Positions 9,691-18,935 of a stretch of 64,000 bases of DNA are shown piece by piece; positions within the stretch are counted from its first letter, which is position 1, and every line of letters starts with the position of its first letter. The stretch spans positions 94,787 through 158,786 of the forward strand of contig CAMLKG010000006.1 in the NCBI GenBank assembly GCA_946480695.1. The letters are read 5' to 3'. This DNA is from an uncultured Cellvibrio sp. Lineage in GTDB: Bacteria; Pseudomonadota; Gammaproteobacteria; Pseudomonadales; Cellvibrionaceae. A program made the translations under genes and the position numbers. The notes below the pieces were generated by a model, which saw nothing but the letters and a program-made list of their open reading frames with translations, ran no database searches and had not been told where the DNA came from.

Positions 9691-12600
9691 ATGTACAAAA
9701 CTATAAGCTTCAAGAAAAAACTCCTGGCTACCGCAGTTGCTTCTGCTGCTGCCGCAGCCAGTTTCACTGTTTATGCTCAAGACGATTCAGTTGAAGAGGT
9801 AATGGTGACTGGTATTCGTGCGTCAATGGAACGCGCGATGGATGTCAAACGTAATACCCCGGGTGTGGTTGATGCTATTTCTGCCGAAGATATCGGTAAG
9901 ATGCCTGACGCAAACCTTGCGGAATCCATGCAACGTATCGCGGGTGTTTCTATCACTCGTACCAACGGTGAAGGCGCTCGTGTAACGGTTCGCGGTATTG
10001 ACCCGGCAATGAACATGGTGACCTTGAATGGTCGTAATATGCCAGCAGTAACCAATGATGGCGGTACAGGTGACCGTGCAAGCCGTGCGTTTGATTTTGC
10101 TTCCCTGGCTTCCGAAAGTTTTAATGGTGTTGATGTTTATAAGACCAGTAAAGCGAATATTTCTGGCGGTGGATTAGGCGCCAGTATCAATTTAAAAACC
10201 ATCCGCCCATTGGATGTTGGTGACACTAAAGCATCGGTCGCTGCCAAGGCAGTACAGGATTCAACTGTCTACAGAAGCGATACTGGCCGTGCATATACTC
10301 CTGAAGTGTCAGGCATTTATAGCTGGGCCAACGAAGAAGAGACCTTCGGTGTCGCTATCACTGGCGCTTACCAAGAGCGCGATAACGTTCGCTCCAACGC
10401 CTTCGTAAATAACTGGCAAATGCGCACCGCTACTGCGGAAGTGGATGGTAGCGGCACACCAACTGGCCGGGTTCTTCATGGAAGTACCCCAGCAAGTGCC
10501 AGTATTACAAACCCGTTAAGTGCAGGCGACCTGTACGCAATTCCGACTGATTTGCGTTATTCCCTGGAAGATAACCATCGCGAACGTACCAATGGTTTGC
10601 TGACTATCCAGTTCCGCCCTGTTGAGAGCGTCACAGCGACACTGGATCATTTGTACACTGAATACGATCTTGAAGCTGATCGTTCCCAGCAATCTACCTG
10701 GTATAACGAAACTGCAATTAATGCCATGACTTTTGACCAGGGGCAAGAAGTTGCAACACCGGTTATCTATTCTGAAACTTACACAACCAGTGCTGGTAAA
10801 GACGTTTCATTTGCACAGCAAAAATATGACAGTAACAGCGTTACTGAATCTACTGCCCTGAATTTGGCATGGAACGTCACCGAGGCGTTTACCTTGGCGT
10901 TGGATTATCACGATTCAAAAGCGAGAAACTACACTACTCAAACAGAAACCGGCTTGAACGCAAACGTTGTAACAGGTGAGTATTCTGATTGGAGCGGTGA
11001 TTTACCTGTGATGGGAATCAGCTTTGATGATTCCCGTGCGGATAAAGGCAATAACAACGGTATCCTCGACGGTGGCGACGTGAGTGCTGCTATGGGTTCG
11101 TCTAGCTGGGATAGACAGGAAACCAGTATTGAACAATTAAAGTTAGATGGTGCGTGGGAAATCGGTGACCTTGCATTCTTCAATGACAGCAAGTTGTCAT
11201 TTGGTTTTGATGATCGTACCGATTCCAACCAGGCGATTGTTAACAACGGTACCAGTCCGCGCATCACCATGGGTAACTGGGGTGGGGTGGATCCTGAAAC
11301 CTTTGGTCCCGACTGGCCAAGCTATTTTTCACCACGTAATTTTGGCGATGCGTTCCCCAGCTTTGATTCAACTACCAAGAATCAGAACTTCTTGAGTTAT
11401 GGCCTTGATGGTGACATCAACAAAATTATTCAAAACCTTGAATGGGTTTACGCGAGAGGCTTGAGCGATCCTGCTATTGCTGAGAACTTTAAAGATTTTC
11501 CAAATGGCAAAATCCAGCCAAATAGCGTGATTGCCTTGGATCGTACTGTTACTGAAGAAGTAACCGGTTTTTATGTGTCGTTCCAGGGTGGATTCCAAAT
11601 TGCTGGTCTGGACTCAAACTTGAATGTTGGTTTGCGTCATGAAGACACTGACCTTACTTCTATAGCCGCTGTGAATATTCCTGTAAACCAAAGCTGGGAT
11701 GGTGATAACGACTGGTCTTTGGTATTTGATTCCACCAAGGCGGCGCAGGTAGTCAGTGTTACCAACAATTATGACAACTTCCTGCCTAATATCGATTTCG
11801 ATATTGACTTGAATGACTCAGTTAAGCTGCGCGCCTCCTTTAGCGAAACAATTGCGCGTCCAGGTTACGGAAGCCTTTCTGCGGGAACTAACGTAAGCAA
11901 TCAATACTTGAAGCAAGCGACGCGCGGTAACCCATTGCTGACTCCTTTGGAATCTCAAAATTTCGATGTGTCAGTTGAATGGTATTACGATGATGCGAGC
12001 TATATCACTGCGGCTCTGTTCCAGAAGAAAGTATCTGACTTCATAGGAACAACGGTTGCGGATGAGACTGTATTCGGTTTGCTTGATTCCCGTACTGGCC
12101 CTCGTTTCGATGCTGCTATCGCTGCAATCAATTCACGTCGTGCTGCGAACGAAAACAATCGAGATGGCACTTTGTGGGATCCAACTAAAGAAGCGCATCA
12201 ACATGACATGATGTTGATTATGACTGGCCAGGATCCTGCTGTTGAATCCACATCGGTATTAGGTGCAAGTCCTGATCCGGTTCAAATATGGGATGTATCC
12301 TTACCGTCCAACTTCCGTGATGACACCATTAATGGATTGGAATTATCTGCTCAACACTGGTTTGGTGAGTCAGGTTTCGGTGTTCAGGCAAACTACACTT
12401 TGGTGGAGTCAGATTTAGAGGTTGACAACACCAGCCAGGAAGAACAGTTTGCAATGTTAGGCGTGAGTGATACAGCAAACATTTCTGCATTCTATGATCG
12501 TGATGGTTTGCAGGCTCGTATCGCCTACAACTGGCGTGATGAATACCTCTCCAGCTTGACTCAGGGTGGTAACAATGCACCTGGTTATGTTGAAGAGTAT

Positions 12601-12774
12601 TCTCAAATTGATGTGTCTGTAAGTTATGATATCAACGAGAATGTTACTGTATCCGCAGAAGGACTTAACATAACGGGTGAGGATTCACGCGTTCACGGTC
12701 GCTCAGATCGTCAAATGTTTAGTCTTGAAGATTTGGGTGCTCGTTACCAAGTGGGCGTTCGTTATACTTTTTAA
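9691..12774 (+). CDS. TonB-dependent outer-membrane receptor, probably for a carbohydrate
   Basis: 1027 residues. A signal peptide ends near SFTVYAQ (about residue 29). The likely TonB box (EEVMVTG) follows at once, then the plug domain (about 45-175; RIAGVSITR, VTVRGIDP, LNGRNMP, LGASINLKTIRPLD), and a long 22-strand barrel ending in the terminal aromatic motif VGVRYTF. The size and plug motifs match the Caulobacter/Xanthomonas-type receptors often used for oligosaccharide uptake. AAGGAG precedes the ATG. The upstream LacI-type operator supports sugar control. The substrate cannot be read from sequence, and no polysaccharide enzyme gene is adjacent. Confidence 0.9.
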   Translation: MYKTISFKKKLLATAVASAAAAASFTVYAQDDSVEEVMVTGIRASMERAMDVKRNTPGVVDAISAEDIGKMPDANLAESMQRIAGVSITRTNGEGARVTVRGIDPAMNMVTLNGRNMPAVTNDGGTGDRASRAFDFASLASESFNGVDVYKTSKANISGGGLGASINLKTIRPLDVGDTKASVAAKAVQDSTVYRSDTGRAYTPEVSGIYSWANEEETFGVAITGAYQERDNVRSNAFVNNWQMRTATAEVDGSGTPTGRVLHGSTPASASITNPLSAGDLYAIPTDLRYSLEDNHRERTNGLLTIQFRPVESVTATLDHLYTEYDLEADRSQQSTWYNETAINAMTFDQGQEVATPVIYSETYTTSAGKDVSFAQQKYDSNSVTESTALNLAWNVTEAFTLALDYHDSKARNYTTQTETGLNANVVTGEYSDWSGDLPVMGISFDDSRADKGNNNGILDGGDVSAAMGSSSWDRQETSIEQLKLDGAWEIGDLAFFNDSKLSFGFDDRTDSNQAIVNNGTSPRITMGNWGGVDPETFGPDWPSYFSPRNFGDAFPSFDSTTKNQNFLSYGLDGDINKIIQNLEWVYARGLSDPAIAENFKDFPNGKIQPNSVIALDRTVTEEVTGFYVSFQGGFQIAGLDSNLNVGLRHEDTDLTSIAAVNIPVNQSWDGDNDWSLVFDSTKAAQVVSVTNNYDNFLPNIDFDIDLNDSVKLRASFSETIARPGYGSLSAGTNVSNQYLKQATRGNPLLTPLESQNFDVSVEWYYDDASYITAALFQKKVSDFIGTTVADETVFGLLDSRTGPRFDAAIAAINSRRAANENNRDGTLWDPTKEAHQHDMMLIMTGQDPAVESTSVLGASPDPVQIWDVSLPSNFRDDTINGLELSAQHWFGESGFGVQANYTLVESDLEVDNTSQEEQFAMLGVSDTANISAFYDRDGLQARIAYNWRDEYLSSLTQGGNNAPGYVEEYSQIDVSVSYDINENVTVSAEGLNITGEDSRVHGRSDRQMFSLEDLGARYQVGVRYTF

Positions 12775-12800
12775 TCAAAGTTAAACGTTTCCCCCAAATA

Positions 12801-12831
12801 AAAAAAGCCGCTGATCTCCAGCGGCTTTTTT
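12801..12831. terminator. Bidirectional terminator between the TonB-dependent receptor and gpr
   Basis: An AGCCGCTG/CAGCGGCT stem with a five-base loop is flanked by an A run and a T run. It lies between convergent genes. Confidence 0.88.
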
Positions 12832-12860
12832 ATACTAAAAATTCAATTTTCTCTACTAGC

Positions 12861-13877
12861 TTATTTCACAATCTCATTAATGCTCGTCAATTCTTCAGCG
12901 CTAAAATTCAAGTTGTCCAGCGCGGCAACAGAGTCATCGATTTGCGCCGGGCGGCTGGCGCCAATCAGGCATGTGGTAACTGCATCATTATTAAGTGTCC
13001 ATGCTATCGCCATTTGCGCCAGGGATTGGCCACGCGCTTCTGCGATTGCATTGAGAGCCTGCACTTTTTCGATTTTTTCCGGCGTTATATCTTTATTATT
13101 CAGATAAATTAATTCGGGTCGTGCTGCGCGGGAGCCAGCAGGAATGCCGTTAAGATATTTATTGGTCAACACTCCTTGCGCCAGCGGCGAAAATACAATC
13201 GAGCCAACGCCTTCTTTCTTTAGTACATCAGTCAGGCCGTTTTCAATCCAGCGATCAAACAGGTTGTAACGTGGCTGATGGATAAGGAGCGGAGTGCCTA
13301 ATTCTCGCAAAATTTTTACAGCTTCTTTGGTTTGTGCCGGCTGGTAATTAGAAATGCCAACGTAAAGTGCACGACCGGAACGTACAATAAAATCCAATGC
13401 TTGCATGGTCTCTTCAAGCGGTGTTTCCATGTCCATGCAGTGGTGATAGAAAATATCAAAGTATTCCAGCCCTGTGCGCTTCAGGCTTTGGTCGCAGCTA
13501 CTGATTAAATATTTACGTGAGCCACCAACACCGTAAGGGCCTGGCCACATGTCGTAGCCTGCTTTGCTGGAAATAATTAATTCATCGCGATAACGCACAA
13601 AATCTTGTTCGAAAATATTGCCAAAAGTTTGTTCGGCCGAACCGTAGTTAGGCCCGTAATTATTGGCCAGGTCAAAATGGGTAATCCCCAAGTCAAAAGC
13701 ACGGCGTAGCATGGCACGGGCGTTTGATTGCGAATCAACAGCGCCGAAATTCTGCCACAGTCCGAGCGACAAACGCGATAAATGCAGTCCGCTTTTACCG
13801 CAACGTTGATATTTCATGGATGTGTAGCGTTCGGGATTGGCAATGTAAAGCGGGTTGGGTTCGTGAGTAATCATCAT
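12861..13877 (-). CDS. gpr: Aldo/keto reductase, L-glyceraldehyde 3-phosphate reductase type (YghZ-like)
   Basis: 338 residues from the ATG at 13875-13877. A second ATG follows at once, and AGGA lies a few bases upstream, so the longer frame to 13961 is not needed. It starts like E. coli YghZ (ANPERY, RCGKSGL). Catalytic residues of the fold are visible: Asp and Tyr in THFDLANNYG, Lys in SSKAGYDMWPGPYG, His in IFYHHC. Family members reduce aldehydes such as methylglyoxal or L-glyceraldehyde 3-phosphate with NADPH. LIGASRPAQ is the cofactor-binding end. Confidence 0.88.
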   Translation of the reverse strand: MMITHEPNPLYIANPERYTSMKYQRCGKSGLHLSRLSLGLWQNFGAVDSQSNARAMLRRAFDLGITHFDLANNYGPNYGSAEQTFGNIFEQDFVRYRDELIISSKAGYDMWPGPYGVGGSRKYLISSCDQSLKRTGLEYFDIFYHHCMDMETPLEETMQALDFIVRSGRALYVGISNYQPAQTKEAVKILRELGTPLLIHQPRYNLFDRWIENGLTDVLKKEGVGSIVFSPLAQGVLTNKYLNGIPAGSRAARPELIYLNNKDITPEKIEKVQALNAIAEARGQSLAQMAIAWTLNNDAVTTCLIGASRPAQIDDSVAALDNLNFSAEELTSINEIVK

Positions 13878-14008
13878 TGATCCTAATGCCGTGGGGTAGT
13901 GGTCGCAAACCTGACTTTTGCAGAGGTAGAGCAAGAGCGGTGCATTCTTGTGGGGGGGCATTTTAACTGAAAGGCGGTAACTGCCAACGCTGTTGAGTGT
14001 AAAGATGA

Positions 14009-14031
14009 GTAGCCCTGCCGGGCAGGGCTAC
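14009..14031 (-). terminator. Hairpin after the His-rich exported protein gene
   Basis: A ten-base perfect stem (GTAGCCCTGC/GCAGGGCTAC, loop CGG) lies just past the minus-strand stop at 14045. The following T tract on the minus strand is short. Confidence 0.6.
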
Positions 14032-14044
14032 CCAATAAGAAATA

Positions 14045-14452
14045 CTAGTGTTTGCCTCGGTGTTTTTCTTTGCCTTTTGCCTGATGCTTTTTCTTATCGT
14101 GCTGATGATGTTCATGGTCATCATAAGTGTCATATTCGGCAGAGCGGATAAAGTAGACTGGCCGACCGCAGGCATTATATTTGTGACAATGTTTGTCCCA
14201 ATGTTTTGCATGGCCAGGTGGAACGTGTAAATAAACCGGGCGATATCTAGCGTATTTTGAATCTTTAACAATTATCGTCGGTTGGGGGTAATACAATTCG
14301 GGACGCGAATCATTGCCTAATTCCACACGGCCGTAAACACCCGGCGCGATTTCCTTTTCCAGGATGACACTGATTCCCAAATCATCGGCATTACTGTATG
14401 GGGCTAAACCCAACGGGATAACCATCAGTAGGTATTTGAAGTATTTTTTCAT
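14045..14452 (-). CDS. Small exported protein with a His/Lys-rich tail
   Basis: 135 residues from MKKYFKYLLMV, with GAGG upstream; a longer frame to 14506 has no good start. An N-terminal signal peptide ends near SNADD. The core contains HVPPGHAKHWDKHC and YNACGRPVYF, a short pattern I recall from uncharacterised exported proteins of proteobacteria. The last 25 residues are dominated by His and Lys (DDHEHHQHDKKKH), which could bind metal ions or be disordered. It may share a transcript with the MAPEG gene 67 bases upstream. Function unknown. Confidence 0.7.
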   Translation of the reverse strand: MKKYFKYLLMVIPLGLAPYSNADDLGISVILEKEIAPGVYGRVELGNDSRPELYYPQPTIIVKDSKYARYRPVYLHVPPGHAKHWDKHCHKYNACGRPVYFIRSAEYDTYDDHEHHQHDKKKHQAKGKEKHRGKH

Positions 14453-14519
14453 GGTAAACCTCGCTTTGATTGTTGTACTCACCGTGGCTAATATAGCCCT
14501 TGCCAACTGAACCTGGGCT

Positions 14520-14930
14520 TTATACCCAGTTTAGTGAATGTTTAATCAATAGAAGTCCCCATATCACCAAAATGCAAACATTGCCCGCTAAAAACGCCCA
14601 AAGTCTGTGCGCGACATTGTTATAGGTGAGGTGAATCCAGCTGTGAACCAGCCGTGCTAGTACAAACCCCCATGCGAAGCTAACCATGGTTGGTGATTCG
14701 ACATCCATTGCAATAGCAATAGTGCCGGCGACATAAAACAATACCGGGACCTCAAATAAATTGCTGTAATTCCTCGTTGCCTGGGTTATATCGGCTGGCA
14801 TTTCGCCGGTATTCAACCGAAATTGGCTAATCCTGACTTGGCCGGATTTAAGCGCTTTAATACGTAGGAATAACAATCGAAAGGCAACTGCGAATGTGAG
14901 TAGCACCATGGCAAACATTGCGTAGAGCAT
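14520..14930 (-). CDS. MAPEG-family membrane protein
   Basis: 136 residues with about four membrane helices. The segment NYSNLFEVPVLFY followed by ARLVHSWIH and NNVAHR is typical of the MAPEG superfamily (membrane-associated eicosanoid and glutathione metabolism). Bacterial members are mostly uncharacterised; some act as glutathione transferases. AGGAGA precedes the start codon. Confidence 0.82.
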   Translation of the reverse strand: MLYAMFAMVLLTFAVAFRLLFLRIKALKSGQVRISQFRLNTGEMPADITQATRNYSNLFEVPVLFYVAGTIAIAMDVESPTMVSFAWGFVLARLVHSWIHLTYNNVAHRLWAFLAGNVCILVIWGLLLIKHSLNWV

Positions 14931-15105
14931 GGACTTTCTCCTGTGTTGAGGTTTTTTAATAATGCACTATAACCTGAATCCCGGTTGGCGATTCAAGTGC
15001 TCGTCTGTGGGACATTCGTTGCTCGAGGGCCTATAATGACGGCCTTTTCGGATGGGCAGATGCTGTCCGGATTTGATAGCCAATCGATTACCATAGGATA
15101 ACTTC

Positions 15106-16281
15106 ATGATTATCAAGCCAAAAGTTCGCGGTTTTATTTGTACCAACGCGCATCCACAGGGTTGTGCTGCCAACGTCCAGGAGCAAATCGCTTTTACCCA
15201 GGCCAAAGGTCCCATTGCCGGCGCTCCCAAGAAGGTACTGGTGCTGGGTTGTTCGACCGGTTTTGGCCTGGCTTCACGTATTACTGCGGCTTTTGGTGGC
15301 GGTGCGGACACTCTGGGTGTTTGTTTTGAAAAGGAGCCAACAGAATCAAAAACGGCAACTGCGGGTTACTACAATACGTCTGCATTCCATGATGCTGCCA
15401 AAGCCGCCGGTCTTTATGCTGAAACTATTAATGGCGACGCTTTTTCGGATGGCTGCAAGGAAAAAGTTATAGAAACCCTGAAAAACGGTATCGGGAAGGT
15501 GGACCTGGTCATATACAGCCTCGCGTCACCGCGCCGTACCGATCCTAAAACCGGCGAAGTTTATAACTCGGTATTGAAGCCAATTGGCAAGGCCTATACT
15601 TCTAAAAATTTAAATACGGATACGCTTAAAATTTCTGATATTACTATCGAACCGGCTAGTGATGAAGAAATTGCCAACACCGTAAAGGTAATGGGTGGTG
15701 AGGACTGGGAAATGTGGATTGATGCCCTTAAAAGTGCCGGCTTGCTTGCTGATAATTTCAAGACAGTTGCCTATACCTACCTGGGTGATAAGTTGACCTG
15801 GCCAATTTATGGTAAGGCAACCATTGGTAAAGCCAAGGAAGACTTGGATCGCGCAGCCAAAGCGCTGGGTACCAGGCATGGCGGCAGCGCGCGCGTAGCC
15901 GTGCTGAAAGCTGTTGTTACCCAGGCAAGTTCTGCCATTCCGGTAATGCCCCTGTATCTGGCGATCCTGTTTAAAGTCATGAAAGAACAGGGTACGCATG
16001 AAGGTTGTATTGAGCAAATCCAGCGTTTGTTCACCGAGTGTATCTATTCAAATAATCCGCGGTTGGATGATGGTAATCGTTACCGTGTGGACGAATTGGA
16101 GCTGGCCCCTGCCGTGCAACGTAAAGTTGAAGAAATTTGGGACCAGGTAACCGAAGAGAATTTGTTTGAATTAACCGACTTCGAAGGTTATAAATCGGAA
16201 TTCTTACGGTTATTTGGCTTCGGTTTACATGCGGTTGATTACGACGCGGAAACAACCCCTTTGGTGCACACCAATTTTTAA
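15106..16281 (+). CDS. fabV: Enoyl-[acyl-carrier-protein] reductase FabV (NADH)
   Basis: 391 residues, the normal FabV length. It reduces trans-2-enoyl-ACP in the last step of fatty-acid elongation; FabV enzymes are known for low sensitivity to triclosan. The opening [12 protein letters not shown] is characteristic. NADH is bound at GCSTGFG (48-54). The catalytic pair is Tyr236 and Lys245, in the Y-x8-K spacing that separates FabV from FabI. Residue 53 is Phe; from memory many FabV proteins have Tyr there. AGGA lies about eight bases before the ATG. A terminator follows. Confidence 0.95.
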   Translation: MIIKPKVRGFICTNAHPQGCAANVQEQIAFTQAKGPIAGAPKKVLVLGCSTGFGLASRITAAFGGGADTLGVCFEKEPTESKTATAGYYNTSAFHDAAKAAGLYAETINGDAFSDGCKEKVIETLKNGIGKVDLVIYSLASPRRTDPKTGEVYNSVLKPIGKAYTSKNLNTDTLKISDITIEPASDEEIANTVKVMGGEDWEMWIDALKSAGLLADNFKTVAYTYLGDKLTWPIYGKATIGKAKEDLDRAAKALGTRHGGSARVAVLKAVVTQASSAIPVMPLYLAILFKVMKEQGTHEGCIEQIQRLFTECIYSNNPRLDDGNRYRVDELELAPAVQRKVEEIWDQVTEENLFELTDFEGYKSEFLRLFGFGLHAVDYDAETTPLVHTNF

Positions 16282-16287
16282 AATGTA

Positions 16288-16316
16288 AATCCCCGCAATG
16301 TGCGGGGATTTTTTTG
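16288..16316 (+). terminator. Terminator after fabV
   Basis: A perfect ten-base stem (AATCCCCGCA/TGCGGGGATT) with a three-base loop is followed by seven T's. Confidence 0.9.
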
Positions 16317-16340
16317 TTTTCTTTCTATTAAGGAGCAGTA

Positions 16341-16871
16341 ATGCGCAAACGTATTGCGATTGATATGGATGAGACTATTTGCGACACCATGGCTCGCCAT
16401 CTCGATTGGTATAACACTGAATTCCAGCAAAATCTCACTAAAGCCGATTTGCACGGCATTAAAATTTACGACAAAGTGCCTGACGAACATCGTGCACGAG
16501 TTCGCGCTTATCCGGATATGCCTGGCTTCTTTGAAGACCTTTTTCCCTTCCCGCACGCTATTGACGTAATTGCTGAATTGCATGAGCGTTTTGAAATAGT
16601 GATCGCAACGGCAGCCATGGAGCACCCCTCATCATTTGCGCCAAAATATGAATGGCTGCGCCAGCATTTGCCTTTTTTATCGCCAATGAATTTTATTTTT
16701 TGCGGCAAGAAGAATGTAGTGCAGGCGGATTTTCTAATCGATGATAGCTCGCGTCATTTTGAAGGCTTTGTAGGGCAGGGTATTCTCTTCACCGCCCATC
16801 ATAATGTGCATGAAACCGCTGAGGTACGGATAAATAATTGGCTGGAGCTGCGCGATTATTTCCGTGAATAA
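16341..16871 (+). CDS. 5'(3')-deoxyribonucleotidase, HAD superfamily (NT5C type)
   Basis: 176 residues. HAD motif I is DMDET (8-12), with Asp8 as nucleophile and Asp10 as acid/base. Motif II is the Thr in IVIATAAME, and motif III/IV is ADFLIDDSSRHFE. This matches bacterial proteins related to mammalian mitochondrial/cytosolic deoxynucleotidase, which dephosphorylate dNMPs. AAGGAG lies upstream of the ATG. The physiological substrate is inferred from family only. Confidence 0.85.
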   Translation: MRKRIAIDMDETICDTMARHLDWYNTEFQQNLTKADLHGIKIYDKVPDEHRARVRAYPDMPGFFEDLFPFPHAIDVIAELHERFEIVIATAAMEHPSSFAPKYEWLRQHLPFLSPMNFIFCGKKNVVQADFLIDDSSRHFEGFVGQGILFTAHHNVHETAEVRINNWLELRDYFRE

Positions 16872-16883
16872 TCGCGCTAATAT

Positions 16884-17513
16884 TCAATACAATGGTTTAA
16901 AGAAGCGTTCGCTACGTGGGGAAAAATAATTGTCGTAGTCAAGCGACAGTACCACACTGCGTGAACGCCCTACGAATTCACTGCGCGGCACAAATCCTAT
17001 TGCGCGCGAGTCCGCGCTGTAATCACGGTTGTCTCCAAGCATTACATAATAACCATCCGGTACGCTTACCGGCCCAAAGCTGGCATAACGGGAGTGTTGC
17101 TCGCTTATCCTGAGTGAATGGGTTTGCCCGGGTAACAACTCCAGGTAATCGCCATCGGGAAGTGATCGGTAATTTACAGCTTGTCCGTTAATCAACAGCC
17201 GGTTGTTTACCATGGCTATGGTGTCGCCCGGTACACCGATAACACGCTTTACGAGACGTTTTTTGGCGACCTTTGAGTCAAAAATCGCTATGTCCCCACG
17301 CATCGGATCTGCGATTTTGTAGAGGGATATGTGGGTAAATGGAATCCGCAAGTCATAAGCCATTTTATTGATACCAATTCTATCGCCCTCAACCAGCGTA
17401 GGTTTCATCGAGCCGCTTGGTACATCGCTCCAGTCGGCAACAGCGCTACGGAAACACAACATAAGTACTAAAAAGACCATCAGTCCGCGGTGTTCGGCCC
17501 ATAATTGTTTCAT
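16884..17513 (-). CDS. lepB: Signal peptidase I, short form
   Basis: 209 residues. It cuts signal peptides on the outer face of the inner membrane. The catalytic Ser35 is in PSGSMKPTL, the general base Lys89 in LVKRVIGVPGD, and the conserved box GDNRDYSADSR is at 160-170. There is one N-terminal membrane segment (about 10-26), unlike E. coli LepB, which has two and is longer. No lepA precedes it and no rnc follows, so this may be a second signal peptidase rather than the housekeeping copy. It is convergent with the deoxynucleotidase gene (12-base gap). Confidence 0.9.
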   Translation of the reverse strand: MKQLWAEHRGLMVFLVLMLCFRSAVADWSDVPSGSMKPTLVEGDRIGINKMAYDLRIPFTHISLYKIADPMRGDIAIFDSKVAKKRLVKRVIGVPGDTIAMVNNRLLINGQAVNYRSLPDGDYLELLPGQTHSLRISEQHSRYASFGPVSVPDGYYVMLGDNRDYSADSRAIGFVPRSEFVGRSRSVVLSLDYDNYFSPRSERFFKPLY

Positions 17514-17594
17514 TACTCATCCTCAAGTTGATCCAAATGACGGAATAGCGAAAAATACGCCCCGCTTTTTGACTATGCTTCTTGGTCCGGGTTC

Positions 17595-18509
17595 ATGGGA
17601 TTTGTCGATATGATTGCCAGTTTGCGCGGTATTTTGGTTACAGCCATTTTTTCCATCACCATTATTATGGTGACCCTTCCCATCGTGTTTTTCGCGCTCT
17701 TGCGGTTAATTCCGATTCCCGCCTGGCAGCATCTGCTTAATCCTTGCCTGGATGCCAGCGCCAATTTCTGGATTCGGGTGAATAACATACAGCAGCGCTG
17801 GCTGTTGCCGACGCATCTTGACATTGAGGGGATAGGGGAACTCAGCCGCGCAGAGTGGTATATGTTGGTGGCTAACCACCAGGCATGGGCGGATATATTG
17901 ATCATAGTACGCACCTTCGGTACTAAAATTCCCGGGGTAAAGTTCTTTTTCAAGCGTAGTTTACTTTGGGTGCCGGTATTGGGATTGGCATTATGGGGGT
18001 TGGATTTCCCTTCCATGCGCCGCCATTCCAAGGCGGAAATTGCGCGTGATCCATCGCTTAAGGGAAAGGATTTGGAGCGTACCCGCAAGGCTTGTGCGCG
18101 TTTTCGCCATCATCCGGTAACAATTATTAACTTTTTGGAGGGGACTCGCTTTACTACAGAAAAACATCAACAACAGGCTTCTATATACCGCCATTTGTTG
18201 ATGCCGAAAGCCGGTGGTTTGGCGTTTGCGTTAGGCGCAATGGATGGTCAATTACATCACTTATTGGATGTGACCATATATTACGAGGGGGGAATCCCCA
18301 GTTACTGGAGTTATGTCTGCGGCAGGGTTAAGCGAATTCGGGTCCGAGTTCGCCAATTACCCATACCAGCCGGGCTGTTGGGTGATTATGAAGGCGACCC
18401 CGCGTTCCGCGGGCGTTTCCAGCAATGGGTCAATGACCTTTGGCAACATAAAGATGAAATGATTGAGGAGCTTGCCCAGGGGCGGCAAAATAAATTAGGA
18501 AACCGCTAA
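17595..18509 (+). CDS. yihG: Lysophospholipid acyltransferase, YihG type
   Basis: 304 residues. It is a PlsC-like enzyme that acylates lysophosphatidate or a related lipid at the inner membrane. An N-terminal membrane segment (about 12-36) precedes the acyltransferase motifs NHQAWAD (94-100, the H-x4-D catalytic pair) and FLEGTR (180-185). The length and motif wording match E. coli YihG, a non-essential paralogue of PlsC. A second in-frame ATG 15 bases on is an alternative start. Confidence 0.88.
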   Translation: MGFVDMIASLRGILVTAIFSITIIMVTLPIVFFALLRLIPIPAWQHLLNPCLDASANFWIRVNNIQQRWLLPTHLDIEGIGELSRAEWYMLVANHQAWADILIIVRTFGTKIPGVKFFFKRSLLWVPVLGLALWGLDFPSMRRHSKAEIARDPSLKGKDLERTRKACARFRHHPVTIINFLEGTRFTTEKHQQQASIYRHLLMPKAGGLAFALGAMDGQLHHLLDVTIYYEGGIPSYWSYVCGRVKRIRVRVRQLPIPAGLLGDYEGDPAFRGRFQQWVNDLWQHKDEMIEELAQGRQNKLGNR

Positions 18510-18597
18510 CCATTAACGCTATTCTATTCGCGGAACTGTTTTGCAGTTTTACCATGCAGTTGTAGATAGTTTCCGTAAACACCGACAGGAGGGCCGC

Positions 18598-18822
18598 ATG
18601 TTTTACACAATGAGTGATCTGTTTGCCAAGCTAGGCCTGCCCAACTCTCCCGCCGCAATTGACGCTTTTATCGAAAAGCATCGCCCCTTACCGCAAGCCG
18701 AGCCCTTGGCTAGCGCAACCTTTTGGACTGCCGAACAAGCAGCGTTCCTGCGAGAAGCCCGCCAGGATTACTCCGATTGGGCTGAAGTGGTGGATGAGCT
18801 GAATTGCTTGTTACGCGATTAG
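18598..18822 (+). CDS. DUF2789 family small protein
   Basis: 74 residues from ATG 18598, chosen because a near-perfect AGGAGGG sits four bases upstream; the frame is open back to 18541 but without such a signal. The sequence MSDLFAKLGLP, FIEKHRPLP, FWTAEQAAFLREA and DWAEVVDEL is the DUF2789 pattern of gammaproteobacteria. Mostly helical and soluble. No function is known. Confidence 0.85.
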   Translation: MFYTMSDLFAKLGLPNSPAAIDAFIEKHRPLPQAEPLASATFWTAEQAAFLREARQDYSDWAEVVDELNCLLRD

Positions 18823-18842
18823 GTTTTTCCCATCCCATCCAG

Positions 18843-18873
18843 AATGACCGGCCCAGGTGTCGGTCATTTTTAT
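18843..18873 (+). terminator. Terminator after the DUF2789 gene
   Basis: An AATGACCG/CGGTCATT stem with a ten-base loop is followed by T-rich sequence. Confidence 0.75.
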
Positions 18874-18935
18874 TTGGTTTTTTATTTTTTGTGTTAAGGT
18901 TCGGTCTCCAAAAAAGCGGCATAGGAATAAATGTT

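Noticed and set aside
18804..18935. N-terminal extension of the DUF481 protein
   Set aside because: It overlaps the DUF2789 gene and a terminator, and would bury the signal peptide.
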